Below, piece by piece: positions 8,025 to 16,029 of a DNA stretch of 64,000 nucleotides. The DNA is from an uncultured Lachnospiraceae bacterium (GTDB taxonomy: Bacteria > Bacillota > Clostridia > Lachnospirales > Lachnospiraceae). The notes under the pieces are model-generated. The model did not search any database. It saw only the letters and a program-made list of their open reading frames with translations, and was not told the origin of the DNA. Both the position numbers and the translations under genes were made by a program. Numbering within the stretch: position 1 is the first letter of the stretch; every line of letters starts with the position of its first letter. Location: NCBI GenBank assembly GCA_910585075.1, contig CAJUED010000009.1, forward strand, positions 1 to 64,000. The letters are read 5' to 3'.

Positions 8025-9512
8025 ATGGCGAAAGTGCTGGAAGTAAAAAATGTAACCAAAACCTATCCTGGTGTTGTGGCTCTTGACAATGTTTCCTTTG
8101 ATGTGGAAAAGGGAGAGATTCTGGCTTTAATTGGCGAAAATGGTGCGGGAAAATCTACGGTGATCAAGACCATTGCCGGGGCGATTACTCCGGACAGCGG
8201 TACAATCATCATTGATGGGAAGGCCTATGAAAAGCTTGACCCTTCCACAGCCAAGGAGGCTGGTATTGGAGTGGTATATCAGGAATTGAATCTGGTTCCC
8301 TCCCTGAGCATCATGGAAAATATTTTCCTAGGGGATAAGGTTGGCGGCAATAAGATAATGCCGGATTTTAAAGAGATGAAAAACAGGGCCGAGGAAATTA
8401 TGGCGGACCTTGGGGTAAAAATAGACGTACATACGCAGGTGCAGATGCTCTCCACCGCCCAGATGCAGATTGTGGAGATTGCAAAAGCGGTTGTGAAGAA
8501 CTGTAAGGTGCTGATCATGGACGAGCCTTCTGCGTCCATCCCCATGGCGGAGGTGCAGAACATGTTCCGTATTGTCAGAAGGCTGAAGGAAAAGGGCGTG
8601 TCCGTGATTTACATCAGCCATCGGCTTGAGGAGCTGTTTGAGCTCTGCGACAGGGTTACGGTATTTCGGGACGGGCAGTATGTTGTGACAAGGAACGTTG
8701 CGGACATTACCAAGAAGGACTTGATCAAGTACATGATAGGCCGGGAGTTGACGGAGAAATTCCCGGAAAGAAAGGTTACCTTCGGGGAACCGGTGCTTGA
8801 GGTAAAGGATTTGACCGGAAACGGGGATTTCCACATCAATCTTTTCCTGAAAAAGGGAGAAATCTTAGGGCTTGCCGGGCTGGTAGGAGCGGGAAGGACG
8901 GAGCTTGCCAAAATGCTCTGCGGAGATGTAAAGCCGGAGAGCGGCGAAATCATCATCAAGGGAAAACAGATGAAGGCATCCTCGGCGGCGGACGGCGTGG
9001 AGATGGGAATCGGCCTTGTGCCGGAGGACCGGAAGTTAGAGGGCGTGTTCTTAAACTATACCATTGAGTGGAACATTCCCATTATGAGCATGCGCAGAAT
9101 CAGCAAATTTGGAGTGGTGAACTTTAAGGAGGCCGACAGGCTCACCAACACATACGTGGAAACCCTGGCAATCAAGACGCCTACCGTAAAGCAGGAGGTA
9201 AAGAACCTTTCAGGGGGGAATCAGCAGAAGGTGGTTGTGGCAAAGGTGCTGGCGGCGGATAACGATATCCTGATTTTTGACGAGCCCACCAGGGGCATTG
9301 ACGTTGGCGCGAAGCAGGAAATTTATAAGCTGATGAACCGCCTTGTGGAGGAAGGAAAATCCATTTTGATGATATCTTCTGAGATGGAAGAACTGCTTGG
9401 TATGAGCGACAGGATAGTGGTGCTCCATGAGGGAAAGGTCAGCGGGGAACTGGAGAAAGAAGCATTCAGCCAGGATAAGGTGCTGGAGCTTGCTTCGGGG
9501 ATTGTTGCATAA
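8025..9512 (+). CDS. sugar ABC importer ATPase, two ABC domains (MglA/RbsA/XylG class)
   Basis: This 495-residue cytoplasmic ATPase drives the importer. Domain 1 (about 1-240) has Walker A GENGAGKST, signature LSTAQMQ and Walker B LIMDEPSAS. Domain 2 (about 255-495) has GLVGAGRTEL, LSGGNQQKV and IFDEPTRGIDVG. This is the usual asymmetry of the family, in which the second P-loop is non-canonical. Length matches the family (about 500). All catalytic elements missing from the paralogue at 5149 are present here, so this is the active motor. It pairs with the permease at 9778. Confidence 0.93.
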   Translation: MAKVLEVKNVTKTYPGVVALDNVSFDVEKGEILALIGENGAGKSTVIKTIAGAITPDSGTIIIDGKAYEKLDPSTAKEAGIGVVYQELNLVPSLSIMENIFLGDKVGGNKIMPDFKEMKNRAEEIMADLGVKIDVHTQVQMLSTAQMQIVEIAKAVVKNCKVLIMDEPSASIPMAEVQNMFRIVRRLKEKGVSVIYISHRLEELFELCDRVTVFRDGQYVVTRNVADITKKDLIKYMIGRELTEKFPERKVTFGEPVLEVKDLTGNGDFHINLFLKKGEILGLAGLVGAGRTELAKMLCGDVKPESGEIIIKGKQMKASSAADGVEMGIGLVPEDRKLEGVFLNYTIEWNIPIMSMRRISKFGVVNFKEADRLTNTYVETLAIKTPTVKQEVKNLSGGNQQKVVVAKVLAADNDILIFDEPTRGIDVGAKQEIYKLMNRLVEEGKSILMISSEMEELLGMSDRIVVLHEGKVSGELEKEAFSQDKVLELASGIVA

Positions 9513-9514
9513 CA

Positions 9515-9564
9515 CGAGATAACATTATCTCGAGATAACATTATTTCAAGATAAAATTATCTCG
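9515..9564. repeat. three 16-bp tandem repeats
   Basis: The unit CGAGATAACATTATCT is repeated at 9515, 9531 and 9547 with two or three changes per copy, ending in CG at 9564. Each unit contains the dyad AGATAA/TTATCT. The array starts two bases after the ATPase stop codon. A second array of the same 16-bp period but different sequence occurs at 15129-15192. Confidence 0.85.
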
Positions 9565-9679
9565 GGAAGAAAATATTTCACTTTTAAGAAGGTTACTTTT
9601 TGAGGTTGGCCGAAAACATATTTCTAAGAGAAGATATGAACAGCCAACGTGTGAGGAGTAGATAAAAAAGGAGACAAGA

Positions 9680-9771
9680 GTGAAAGATTTTTCAAATCTT
9701 TCACTCCACAAGTTTGTGTCTGCGCTGCATCCACAAACTTGATATGCGCAAAAAGCAGCGCGGAAATGAGG
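9680..9771 (+). promoter_or_regulatory. repeated structured leader, hairpin plus possible pseudoknot (copy A)
   Basis: Hairpin 1: GTGAAAGATTT (9680-9690) with AAATCTTTCAC (9694-9704). Hairpin 2: CAAGTTTGTG (9709-9718) with CACAAACTTG (9732-9741), loop 9719-9731. The loop segment TCTGCGCTGC can pair with GCAGCGCGGA at 9755-9764, which ends 3 bases before the GAGG ribosome site (9768-9771) of the permease. This gives an H-type pseudoknot that could control ribosome access. A nearly identical copy precedes the binding-protein gene at 28822. Confidence 0.65.
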
Positions 9772-9777
9772 AAAACT

Positions 9778-10761
9778 ATGGCGAAAATAATTGATTTTGG
9801 CAGAAGAAACCTGGCGTGGGTGCTGCTTGTGTTTATCTGTATCATTTTTTCTTTTACCAGTAGAAACTTTTTTACCGTTACCAATATTTTAAATATTCTG
9901 AATCAGAATGCCTACATTATCATCAGTACATACGGTATTGCGCTGATTATGATGTCGGGGGGCCTTGATATGGCCGTAGGGTATCAGATGAGTATCTGCG
10001 GTGTTATCTGTGCTCTTTTGGTGACACAGTGGGGCGTTCCGATTCCCATTGCTTTTTTGGTTACCATTGTGCTCAGCGTTGGATTTGGCGCTCTTGGAAC
10101 TTTGTTGGAACAGCTCCTGCAGCTGCCAAGGATTTTTATTTCCATCGGTCTTAGCACGGTATATCAGGGTATTGCCTACGTTATTACCAATTCAAAGACA
10201 ATCTCCGGGCTTCCGGATTCTTTTAAAACCTTGGGGCAGGGCACGGTCTTGCATCCAAGTCTGACCTGGGCTACAATTATTATGATAGTGTTCGGTGTGC
10301 TGATGAGCTTCGTGATGAGCCGCACTTATTTTGGGCGGTATGTGTTTGCCCTTGGCGGTAATGAAGCGGCGGCAAGGCTGGCGGGAATCAATGTCAAGAG
10401 AATGAAATATGTGATTGGCTGTGTGGCAGGATTTTTCTGCGGACTTGGGGCACTGATTTTGACCTCCAGAGTAGGTGCGGCAGCGGCCAGCACGGCGGCA
10501 GGTACGGAAATCACGATTATGACAGGCGTCCTTGTGGGCGGCGTGTCCGTCCGGGGCGGCGACGGCAAGATTGCCAACTGTATTGCCGGTGTTTTGATTA
10601 TGGGTCTTTTGGCCAACGGTATGCAGCTGGCAGGACTGAATACTTATTATCAGTATATCGCAAAGGGCTCCATTATGCTGCTGGTAATGTGGTTTGACGC
10701 TTTCCAGATTAAGCGCAGGGCCATTGCGGCAAACAAGCGAAAGGAAGCCAGAGCAGAGTAA
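9778..10761 (+). CDS. sugar ABC importer permease (MglC/RbsC class)
   Basis: This is an integral membrane permease of about 327 residues with roughly eight to ten hydrophobic segments. It contains the family motif region MSGGLDMAVG (usually GGIDLSVG) near the N-terminus and the ATPase-contacting loop ALGGNEAAARLAGINVKRMKY. Start at 9778 (MAKIIDFG) is chosen because GAGG sits 6 bases upstream; an in-frame ATG at 9739 would overlap the structured repeat. It forms the pore for the ATPase at 8025 and the receptor at 6679. The 265-base gap before it is unusual inside such operons and is filled by repeats. Confidence 0.9.
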   Translation: MAKIIDFGRRNLAWVLLVFICIIFSFTSRNFFTVTNILNILNQNAYIIISTYGIALIMMSGGLDMAVGYQMSICGVICALLVTQWGVPIPIAFLVTIVLSVGFGALGTLLEQLLQLPRIFISIGLSTVYQGIAYVITNSKTISGLPDSFKTLGQGTVLHPSLTWATIIMIVFGVLMSFVMSRTYFGRYVFALGGNEAAARLAGINVKRMKYVIGCVAGFFCGLGALILTSRVGAAAASTAAGTEITIMTGVLVGGVSVRGGDGKIANCIAGVLIMGLLANGMQLAGLNTYYQYIAKGSIMLLVMWFDAFQIKRRAIAANKRKEARAE

Positions 10762-10845
10762 CAGGATTTGTGGGAAAATGGTGAAAGCCGTACGGTAAAA
10801 ATGGAATACGGTAATAAGTGAATTTGTAATGGGAGGCATTTCAGG

Positions 10846-12324
10846 ATGAAAAAGCAGATTGATGACTTAAGAAGCGCCTTGGAGCTCTTGAAGGAAAGGG
10901 AGGGGCAGCTGGTAGAGACAGACATAGAAGTAGATCCCATGGCGGAGCTTTCCGGCGTGTACCGCCATGTAGGGGCCGGGGGAACGGTGAGGCGTCCTAC
11001 AAAGGAAGGGCCTGCAATGCTGTTCCACAATATCAAAGGACATCCTGACGCAAAAGTGGCCATAGGCCTTCTTGCAAGCAGAAAAAGGGTTGGGATGCTG
11101 CTTGACTGTGAGCCGGGACGGCTTGGATTTTTACTGAAGGACAGCGTGAAAAATCCCATTCCTCCGGTGGTGATACCAAATGAAAGGGCAAAATGCCAGG
11201 AGATGGTACATCTTGCCAGCGAGGAAGGGTTTGATATCAGGAAACTTCTGCCGGCTCCCACCAATACCCCGGAGGATGCAGGCCCATATATCACCCTTGG
11301 CATGTGCTATGCGTCCAATCCGGAAACAGGAGAATCTGACGTGACCATCCATAGGATGTGCTTACAGTCAGCGGACGAAATTTCTATCTTTTTACAGCCT
11401 GGGGTCCGCCATATCGACCATTTCCGGCAGATAGCGGAGGCAGCGGGAAAAGCCCTGCCAATTTCCATCAGTATAGGAGTGGATCCGGCCATTGAGGTTG
11501 CCTCCTGCTTTGAACCGCCCACCACGCCTCTGGGGTTTGACGAGCTGCAGATTGCCGGTGCTATCAGGAAAAAGCCTGTGGAGCTGGTCCGGTGCCTGAC
11601 CATTCCCGAAAGGGCAATCGCTAATGCGGAGTACGTGATTGAAGGGGAGATTCTTCCCGGCATTAGGGTCAGGGAGGATCAGAATTCCGATACGGGAAAG
11701 GCTATGCCGGAATTTCCCGGATACTGTGGGCCGGCCAATAACAGCCTTCCGGTGATTAAGGTGAAAGCCGTCACCACCCGGAAAAATCCCATTATGCAGA
11801 CCTGTATCGGCCCTAGTGAGGAGCATGTGTCCATGGCGGGAATCCCCACGGAAGCCAGTATCCTTGGAATGGTGGAAAAAGCCATGCCGGGCAGACTTTT
11901 AAATGTATACTGTGCATCCTCAGGGGGCGGAAAATACATTGCGGTGATGCAGTTTAAAAAGTCGGTGCCTTCCGACGAGGGGAGACAGCGCCAGGCGGCG
12001 CTTCTGGCATTCAGTGCGTTTGCGGAGTTAAAGCATGTTTTCCTGGTGGATGAGGACGTGGACTGTTTTGACTTAAAAGATGTGATGTGGGCAATGACCA
12101 CCCGATTCCAGGCGGATATTGATTTGATTCCCGTACCGGGGGTACAGTGTCATCCTCTTGATCCTTCCAACGGGCCGGAGTACTCCGGACATATCAGGGC
12201 AAGAGGGGTTGCATGCAAGGCGATTTTTGACTGTACGGTGCCTTTTGACCAGAAGGATAGATTTGAGCGGGCGAAATTTATGGATGTGGACGAGGACAAG
12301 TGGGCAGAATTTATAGACAGATAA
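10846..12324 (+). CDS. UbiD-family decarboxylase, large subunit (LpdC-like)
   Basis: This 492-residue protein belongs to the prenylated-FMN-dependent UbiD (de)carboxylases, which act on aromatic or unsaturated acids. It starts DDLRSALELLKEREGQLVE, continues VDPMAELSG and shows AMLFHNIKGHPDAKV, YVIEGEILPGIRV, MPEFPGYCG, EEHVSMAGIPTEA and a C-terminal DLIPVPGVQCHPLDPS block. The length is close to that of LpdC of Lactiplantibacillus plantarum (about 490, gallate decarboxylase). It is followed by UbiX-like and LpdD-like genes and a tannase-like esterase, the same enzyme set as in tannin degradation. Gallate or a related hydroxybenzoate is therefore the favoured substrate; sequence alone cannot fix it. 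GGGAGG precedes the ATG. Confidence 0.88.
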   Translation: MKKQIDDLRSALELLKEREGQLVETDIEVDPMAELSGVYRHVGAGGTVRRPTKEGPAMLFHNIKGHPDAKVAIGLLASRKRVGMLLDCEPGRLGFLLKDSVKNPIPPVVIPNERAKCQEMVHLASEEGFDIRKLLPAPTNTPEDAGPYITLGMCYASNPETGESDVTIHRMCLQSADEISIFLQPGVRHIDHFRQIAEAAGKALPISISIGVDPAIEVASCFEPPTTPLGFDELQIAGAIRKKPVELVRCLTIPERAIANAEYVIEGEILPGIRVREDQNSDTGKAMPEFPGYCGPANNSLPVIKVKAVTTRKNPIMQTCIGPSEEHVSMAGIPTEASILGMVEKAMPGRLLNVYCASSGGGKYIAVMQFKKSVPSDEGRQRQAALLAFSAFAELKHVFLVDEDVDCFDLKDVMWAMTTRFQADIDLIPVPGVQCHPLDPSNGPEYSGHIRARGVACKAIFDCTVPFDQKDRFERAKFMDVDEDKWAEFIDR

Positions 12325-12504
12325 AAGGTAACAGTGAAGCCGGGGGCTGAACGGTTACGATAAAGCGATAAGCCGGGCGGGAACATCCGGCTATGGGCAA
12401 AAGAAGCTGTAAAGCAGCAAAAAGCGCCGGAGGTGCGTTGCGCAAACGTTGGGATGAGCCGTTTGTGATATGTTTAAGATTACAAGGATGGACAAAGTAG
12501 GGCT

Positions 12505-13077
12505 ATGAAGGAAAAGAGGATTATTTTAGGTGCTTCCGGGGCCAGCGGTTTTCCCGTTTTGGAAGCCTGCCTTAAAATTATTTCGGAGGAGACGGATTTT
12601 GCATCCTGTCTGGTTATGAGCGACAATGGGAAACTGACCCTTGCCCAGGAAACAGGAAAGGATGCAGCGGAATTTGAGCGGTATGCGGACTATGTTTTTT
12701 CCCAGGATGAAATAGGAGCGGGCCCTGCCAGCGGTACCTTTCAGACGGAGGGAATGTTGGTGGTGCCCTGCAGCATGAAAACTGCAGCCGGAATCTGCAA
12801 CGGATATACGGACAACCTGCTTCTTCGGGCGGCGGATGTCACGGTGAAGGAGCACAGGCCCCTTGTCCTTGGGGTCAGGGAGACGCCGCTGAGCCCTATC
12901 CATCTTCGCAATCTTTATGAGCTTTCCAAGCTTCCCACCGTGCGGATTGTTCCGCTGATGATGACTTTTTATCACCGGCCCAGGGAGATTGAGGATATGG
13001 TTTACCATATGGCGGCAAAGCTGCTTACACCTTTTGGAATAGAAGCAAAGGAGTATAGGAGATGGAAAGGATTATAA
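12505..13077 (+). CDS. UbiX-like flavin prenyltransferase (LpdB/BsdB-type)
   Basis: This 190-residue enzyme is expected to make prenyl-FMN for the UbiD partner. The FMN-binding start IILGASGASG is intact. VPCSMKTAAGICNGYTDNLLLRAADVTVKEHRPLVL and RETPLSPIHLRNL match UbiX core motifs, and the C-terminus FYHRPREIEDMVYHMAAKLL matches the family end. It follows UbiD after a 180-base gap with no obvious terminator and overlaps the next gene by 16 bases. The ribosome site is weak (GTAGGG). Confidence 0.88.
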   Translation: MKEKRIILGASGASGFPVLEACLKIISEETDFASCLVMSDNGKLTLAQETGKDAAEFERYADYVFSQDEIGAGPASGTFQTEGMLVVPCSMKTAAGICNGYTDNLLLRAADVTVKEHRPLVLGVRETPLSPIHLRNLYELSKLPTVRIVPLMMTFYHRPREIEDMVYHMAAKLLTPFGIEAKEYRRWKGL

Positions 13078-13442
13078 AAAAAGTGCTGTCCTTTGGGGAG
13101 CTGTCGCTAAGAATCACGGAGGTGGGGGAGGATGTGCATCTGCTCCTTACCGGCGGAGACAGGCCCCATATTGGGTGTACGGTGCTTGCCGTTCCAAGGC
13201 CTTCCCTTACAGGAAACGGGGAAAACAGCGCCACATCTTCGGTGCTGAACCTGACAGGACATAAGGATGAAGTCATATGCAGATACCTGGCGGAGGAAGT
13301 GGCCAAAAGGAAAAATGCGGTGACGGTATGCAGCGGCGGCTTTCATGTGGACAATATTACAAAGGAGCAGATTGACCAGGTGCTGGAGGCTGTAAAGGAT
13401 ATGGCTCATGACTGTGATAGCAAGTATGGGCCGGAGAAATAA
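13062..13442 (+). CDS. LpdD-like prenyl-flavin chaperone / decarboxylase subunit D
   Basis: This 126-residue small protein overlaps the UbiX-like gene by 16 bases. It contains LLLTGGDRPHIGCTVLAVPRPSLTG and VCSGGFHVDNITKEQIDQVL, which fit the subunit-D/LpdD-like family found beside UbiD and UbiX in hydroxyarylic acid decarboxylase loci. Members are thought to help maturation of the prenyl-flavin enzyme. The ribosome site TATAGGAG lies in the upstream gene. Identification rests on motif memory and on the B-C-D gene set. Confidence 0.78.
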   Translation: MERIIKKVLSFGELSLRITEVGEDVHLLLTGGDRPHIGCTVLAVPRPSLTGNGENSATSSVLNLTGHKDEVICRYLAEEVAKRKNAVTVCSGGFHVDNITKEQIDQVLEAVKDMAHDCDSKYGPEK

Positions 13443-13501
13443 GTGAAATATGAAACATTTGGCAGCATAAAGCTCAGAGAAATTTTGACAGAAAGTTACA
13501 A

Positions 13502-13585
13502 TCAACAAATTTGTGCTTGTGTTTGCGCACAGTGTACTTTGTACATATAACGTACTATGTACGCATATAATTTGCGGGTTGTTGT
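13502..13585 (+). repeat. GTAC-rich direct repeats and class-2 leader repeat before the tannase gene
   Basis: GTACTTTGTACATATAAC (13534-13551) and GTACTATGTACGCATATAA (13552-13570) are tandem near-copies, each with a GTAC...GTAC dyad and ending in a TATAA-like box. The flanks AACAAATTTGTGCT (from 13503) and ATTTGCGGGTTGTTG (from 13571) recur at 56664-56707 upstream of a LacI gene. A TTGACA stands at 13485-13490, but no well-spaced -10 box was found for it. The tannase gene may thus have its own regulated start. Confidence 0.5.
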
Positions 13586-13600
13586 GGAGGTTTTTAAGAA

Positions 13601-14998
13601 ATGAAATTTGACAAAAATAATTTTACCGTAAAGGAACTGACCATAGGAGAGGAAACCATTCGGTATCGGGCATTTTTAAACCTGGTTTATGTGGAAAAAC
13701 CGGTAAACCCGGAGTATCAGAAAATGCATATTTTCGCCCCTGAGGTTTATTATGAAGGAGGCGAAAGGAACGGGTACAAACTTGAAACCGCTCCCATTTT
13801 TATGCCCAACCAGGTGGGAGGATACATGCCCGGGAAGACGGAGGAGCCCGGTTTTAGCAAGTTTGAACCGGGGAAGGCAAACACTATTTTTAAGGCCCTT
13901 GCCCATGGTTATGTGGTGGCGGTTCCTGCCATCAGGGGACGGGTACAGAAGGACGAAAAAGGACTTTACAATGGAAAGGCACCGGCCTGTATCGTGGACT
14001 ATAAGGCGGCTGTCCGATATCTGCGCCATTTTGCAGGGGAGCTTCCGGGAGATGTGGAGAAAATTATCACAAACGGAACCAGCGCAGGGGGCGCCCTGTC
14101 CTCCCTTATGGGAACAACGGGCAATCACCCGGATTATGAGCCGTATCTGAAAGCTCTTGGAGCGGCCGGGGAGAGGGATGATATTTTCGGCGCTTCCTGC
14201 TACTGTCCGATTATCAACCTTGACCATGCGGACATGGCTTATGAATGGCAGTTTCAGGGAATCAATGATTACCACAGAATGAACATGGAGATGAACGAGG
14301 GGGGACGTCCTTCCTTTACCCCTGTGGACGGAGAAATGAGCCAGGTGCAAATCAAAGCCTCCAGGGAAGAAGCTGCGCTGTTCCCTGCTTACTTAAACGG
14401 CTTAAAGCTTCAGGACGGGGATGGAAAAGAATTGACTCTCGACGAAAACGGGGAAGGCAGCTTTAAGGAATACATAAAAGGAGTGGTTCTTGACTCAGCA
14501 CAGAAGGCTCTTGAAAAAGGCGAAGATCTGTCAGACAAAAAGTGGCTTACCGTGGAAAATGGCAGGGCGGTATCTATGGATTTTGGGGAGTATGTAAAGG
14601 ATATTACCAGAATGAAAACAGCCCCGGCTTTTGACGATTTGACAATGGACAGCCCGGAAAACGATTTGTTTGGCAATGAGGAAATAAACTGCCGCCATTT
14701 TACGGCCTACAGCAGAGGCAACAGCCTTGCAGGAGGCGGCATGGCGGAGGAGCATATCGTTAAAATGATGAATCCCATGTGTTATGCCGGGGATGAGAAG
14801 GCGGACAAGGCAAAACATTTCCGAATCAGACACGGAGAGAGAGACAGGGATACTTCCCTTGCGATTTCCGCTATGCTCACCTTAAAGCTTCGAAATGGCG
14901 GCTATGATGTGAATTATCATTCCCCGTGGGATACACCTCATGCGGGAGACTATGATTTGGATGAGCTGTTTGCATGGATTGACGGGATTTGCAAATAA
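13601..14998 (+). CDS. subtype-B tannase-like alpha/beta hydrolase
   Basis: This 465-residue cytoplasmic esterase has no signal peptide. The nucleophile motif NGTSAGGALSS places Ser161. RHGERDRDTSLAI gives Asp417 (or Asp415) and DTPHAGDYDLDELFAWID gives His447. Order, spacing and total length agree with the bacterial subtype-B tannase TanLp (469 residues, triad remembered as Ser163-Asp419-His451). Tannases release gallic acid from galloyl esters. The adjacent UbiD/UbiX/LpdD genes could then decarboxylate gallate to pyrogallol. Because the enzyme looks intracellular, the substrate must be imported, plausibly by the ABC system upstream. GGAGG precedes the ATG; a strong terminator follows. Confidence 0.8.
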   Translation: MKFDKNNFTVKELTIGEETIRYRAFLNLVYVEKPVNPEYQKMHIFAPEVYYEGGERNGYKLETAPIFMPNQVGGYMPGKTEEPGFSKFEPGKANTIFKALAHGYVVAVPAIRGRVQKDEKGLYNGKAPACIVDYKAAVRYLRHFAGELPGDVEKIITNGTSAGGALSSLMGTTGNHPDYEPYLKALGAAGERDDIFGASCYCPIINLDHADMAYEWQFQGINDYHRMNMEMNEGGRPSFTPVDGEMSQVQIKASREEAALFPAYLNGLKLQDGDGKELTLDENGEGSFKEYIKGVVLDSAQKALEKGEDLSDKKWLTVENGRAVSMDFGEYVKDITRMKTAPAFDDLTMDSPENDLFGNEEINCRHFTAYSRGNSLAGGGMAEEHIVKMMNPMCYAGDEKADKAKHFRIRHGERDRDTSLAISAMLTLKLRNGGYDVNYHSPWDTPHAGDYDLDELFAWIDGICK

Positions 14999-14999
14999 A

Positions 15000-15073
15000 A
15001 ACAAACGCTGTCATGCTTTGCAAGCCAGCTTATTGTAACAAACGCTGCCACGCTTTGCGTGTCAGCTTACTAA
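15000..15073 (-). repeat. two tandem copies of the dispersed AAGCGTG repeat
   Basis: AACAAACGCTGTCATGC (15000) and AACAAACGCTGCCACGC (15037) start two about 35-bp near-copies, each ending AGCTTA. Read on the minus strand they match the repeat at 53208-53244 and 59535-59571 (AATAAG ... CGCGAAGCGTG ... GGCGTTTGAT). They lie at the 3' end of the tannase gene. Confidence 0.65.
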
Positions 15074-15076
15074 ATG

Positions 15077-15116
15077 AAACAGGCATGTACGAGAGAAGCA
15101 CATGCCTGTTTTTTAT
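15077..15116 (+). terminator. rho-independent terminator of the tannase operon
   Basis: AAACAGGCATGT (15077-15088) pairs perfectly with ACATGCCTGTTT (15100-15111), followed by TTTT. It closes the transport/decarboxylase/tannase block. Confidence 0.9.
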
Positions 15117-15128
15117 ACGCAGGGCTGT

Positions 15129-15192
15129 ACACACGCAAAACTGCACACATGCAAAACTGCATATACGTAAAATTGCATACACGCAAAATTGC
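15129..15192. repeat. four 16-bp tandem repeats
   Basis: Four consecutive units start at 15129, 15145, 15161 and 15177: ACACACGCAAAACTGC, ACACATGCAAAACTGC, ATATACGTAAAATTGC and ATACACGCAAAATTGC. The array lies between the tannase terminator and the convergent nuclease gene; it codes for nothing recognisable. Confidence 0.9.
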
Positions 15193-15230
15193 GTGGGAGA
15201 TTTGCTACGCTGCAGCATACGGCCGTGGGT

Positions 15231-15259
15231 CGGGCAGGAAGAAGAATTTTCCCTGCTCG
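15231..15259 (-). terminator. probable terminator of the Uma2 gene
   Basis: CGGGCAGGAA (15231-15240) is partly complementary to TTTTCCCTGCTCG (15247-15259), just beyond the minus-strand stop at 15264. A better-paired relative of the same hairpin occurs at 61364-61392. Confidence 0.45.
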
Positions 15260-15263
15260 ATTG

Positions 15264-15830
15264 TCAGATATTCAGCAGCTCGGCAATATCGGAAAAGTTA
15301 ATGTATAGATCATCATAGATATTAACCTTGATTGTGGATTCAAAGGAGTATTGAATATTGAGTTTATTTTTTTCAAAATAATTGACGGTTACGGTTTTCC
15401 GGCGTGGGTCTACAATCCAATATTCGCGAACGCCGGCGTTTTTGTAGTAGTATAATTTGCGGATATAGTCATCTGCCGGATTACCCGGAGAAACAATCTC
15501 AATGATAAAATCAGGGGCGCCGTTGCAGCGTTTTCCATCCAGTTTATCTCTGTCGCACACAACCATAAGGTCAGGCTGAACGATGGTAAGCGGTTTGTCG
15601 GACAACTTTACATCAAATGGAGCATGAAACACCCTGCAAGAACCTTTGCTGCTCTTGATATAAGAATTTAATATGGTTGTCAGCTCCGTGGAGATGGTCT
15701 GATGGTCTTGCGAGGGGCTGGCCATGTAGGAAATCTGTCCGTCAAAGACTTCCGCCCTGGTATCTTCCGGAAGATTTTCATATTGCTCTAAGGTAGTAAT
15801 TTGAGGTTGCGTCTGTAATGCTGGCATCAT
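15264..15830 (-). CDS. Uma2-family (DUF820) PD-(D/E)XK endonuclease-like protein
   Basis: This protein has about 188 residues. It shows the Uma2 pattern: LEQYENLPEDTRAEVFDGQI near the start, then IVQPDLMVVCDRDKL, APDFIIEIVSPGN, YKNAGVREYWIVDPRRKTV. The Asp of QPDL and the Glu of IIEIVSP form the PD-(D/E)XK site. Start at 15830 is preferred because AAAGGAAATATT directly precedes ATGATG; the longer form from 15878 has no ribosome site. Uma2 proteins are common, multi-copy accessory genes of unknown role. Confidence 0.85.
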   Translation of the reverse strand: MMPALQTQPQITTLEQYENLPEDTRAEVFDGQISYMASPSQDHQTISTELTTILNSYIKSSKGSCRVFHAPFDVKLSDKPLTIVQPDLMVVCDRDKLDGKRCNGAPDFIIEIVSPGNPADDYIRKLYYYKNAGVREYWIVDPRRKTVTVNYFEKNKLNIQYSFESTIKVNIYDDLYINFSDIAELLNI

Positions 15831-15988
15831 AATATTTCCTTTCGCAGTGATTGCGTTAGCACGGTTTAATCTATTCATTAAATTTGTAGGAGATTTGCAT
15901 GAAAGAATATTGCATAGTTATTATTTTAGAATAGTATAAAGATAAAAGCAATGGAACATTTCTTTTTTTGATAGAATAAAATTTCCTG

Positions 15989-16017
15989 TTGACAAATCCA
16001 TATGTATCAAGTAAAGT
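15989..16017 (+). promoter_or_regulatory. promoter of the maltodextrin locus
   Basis: TTGACA at 15989-15994 and TAAAGT at 16012-16017 are 17 bases apart. The first operator begins 13 bases after the -10 box, so a bound LacI protein would block the start site. Confidence 0.6.
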
Positions 16018-16029
16018 ATAGTATATAAA

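Noticed and set aside
15129-15192. Tandem units as a CRISPR array
   Set aside because: Units are 16 bp head-to-tail with no unique spacers and no cas genes nearby.
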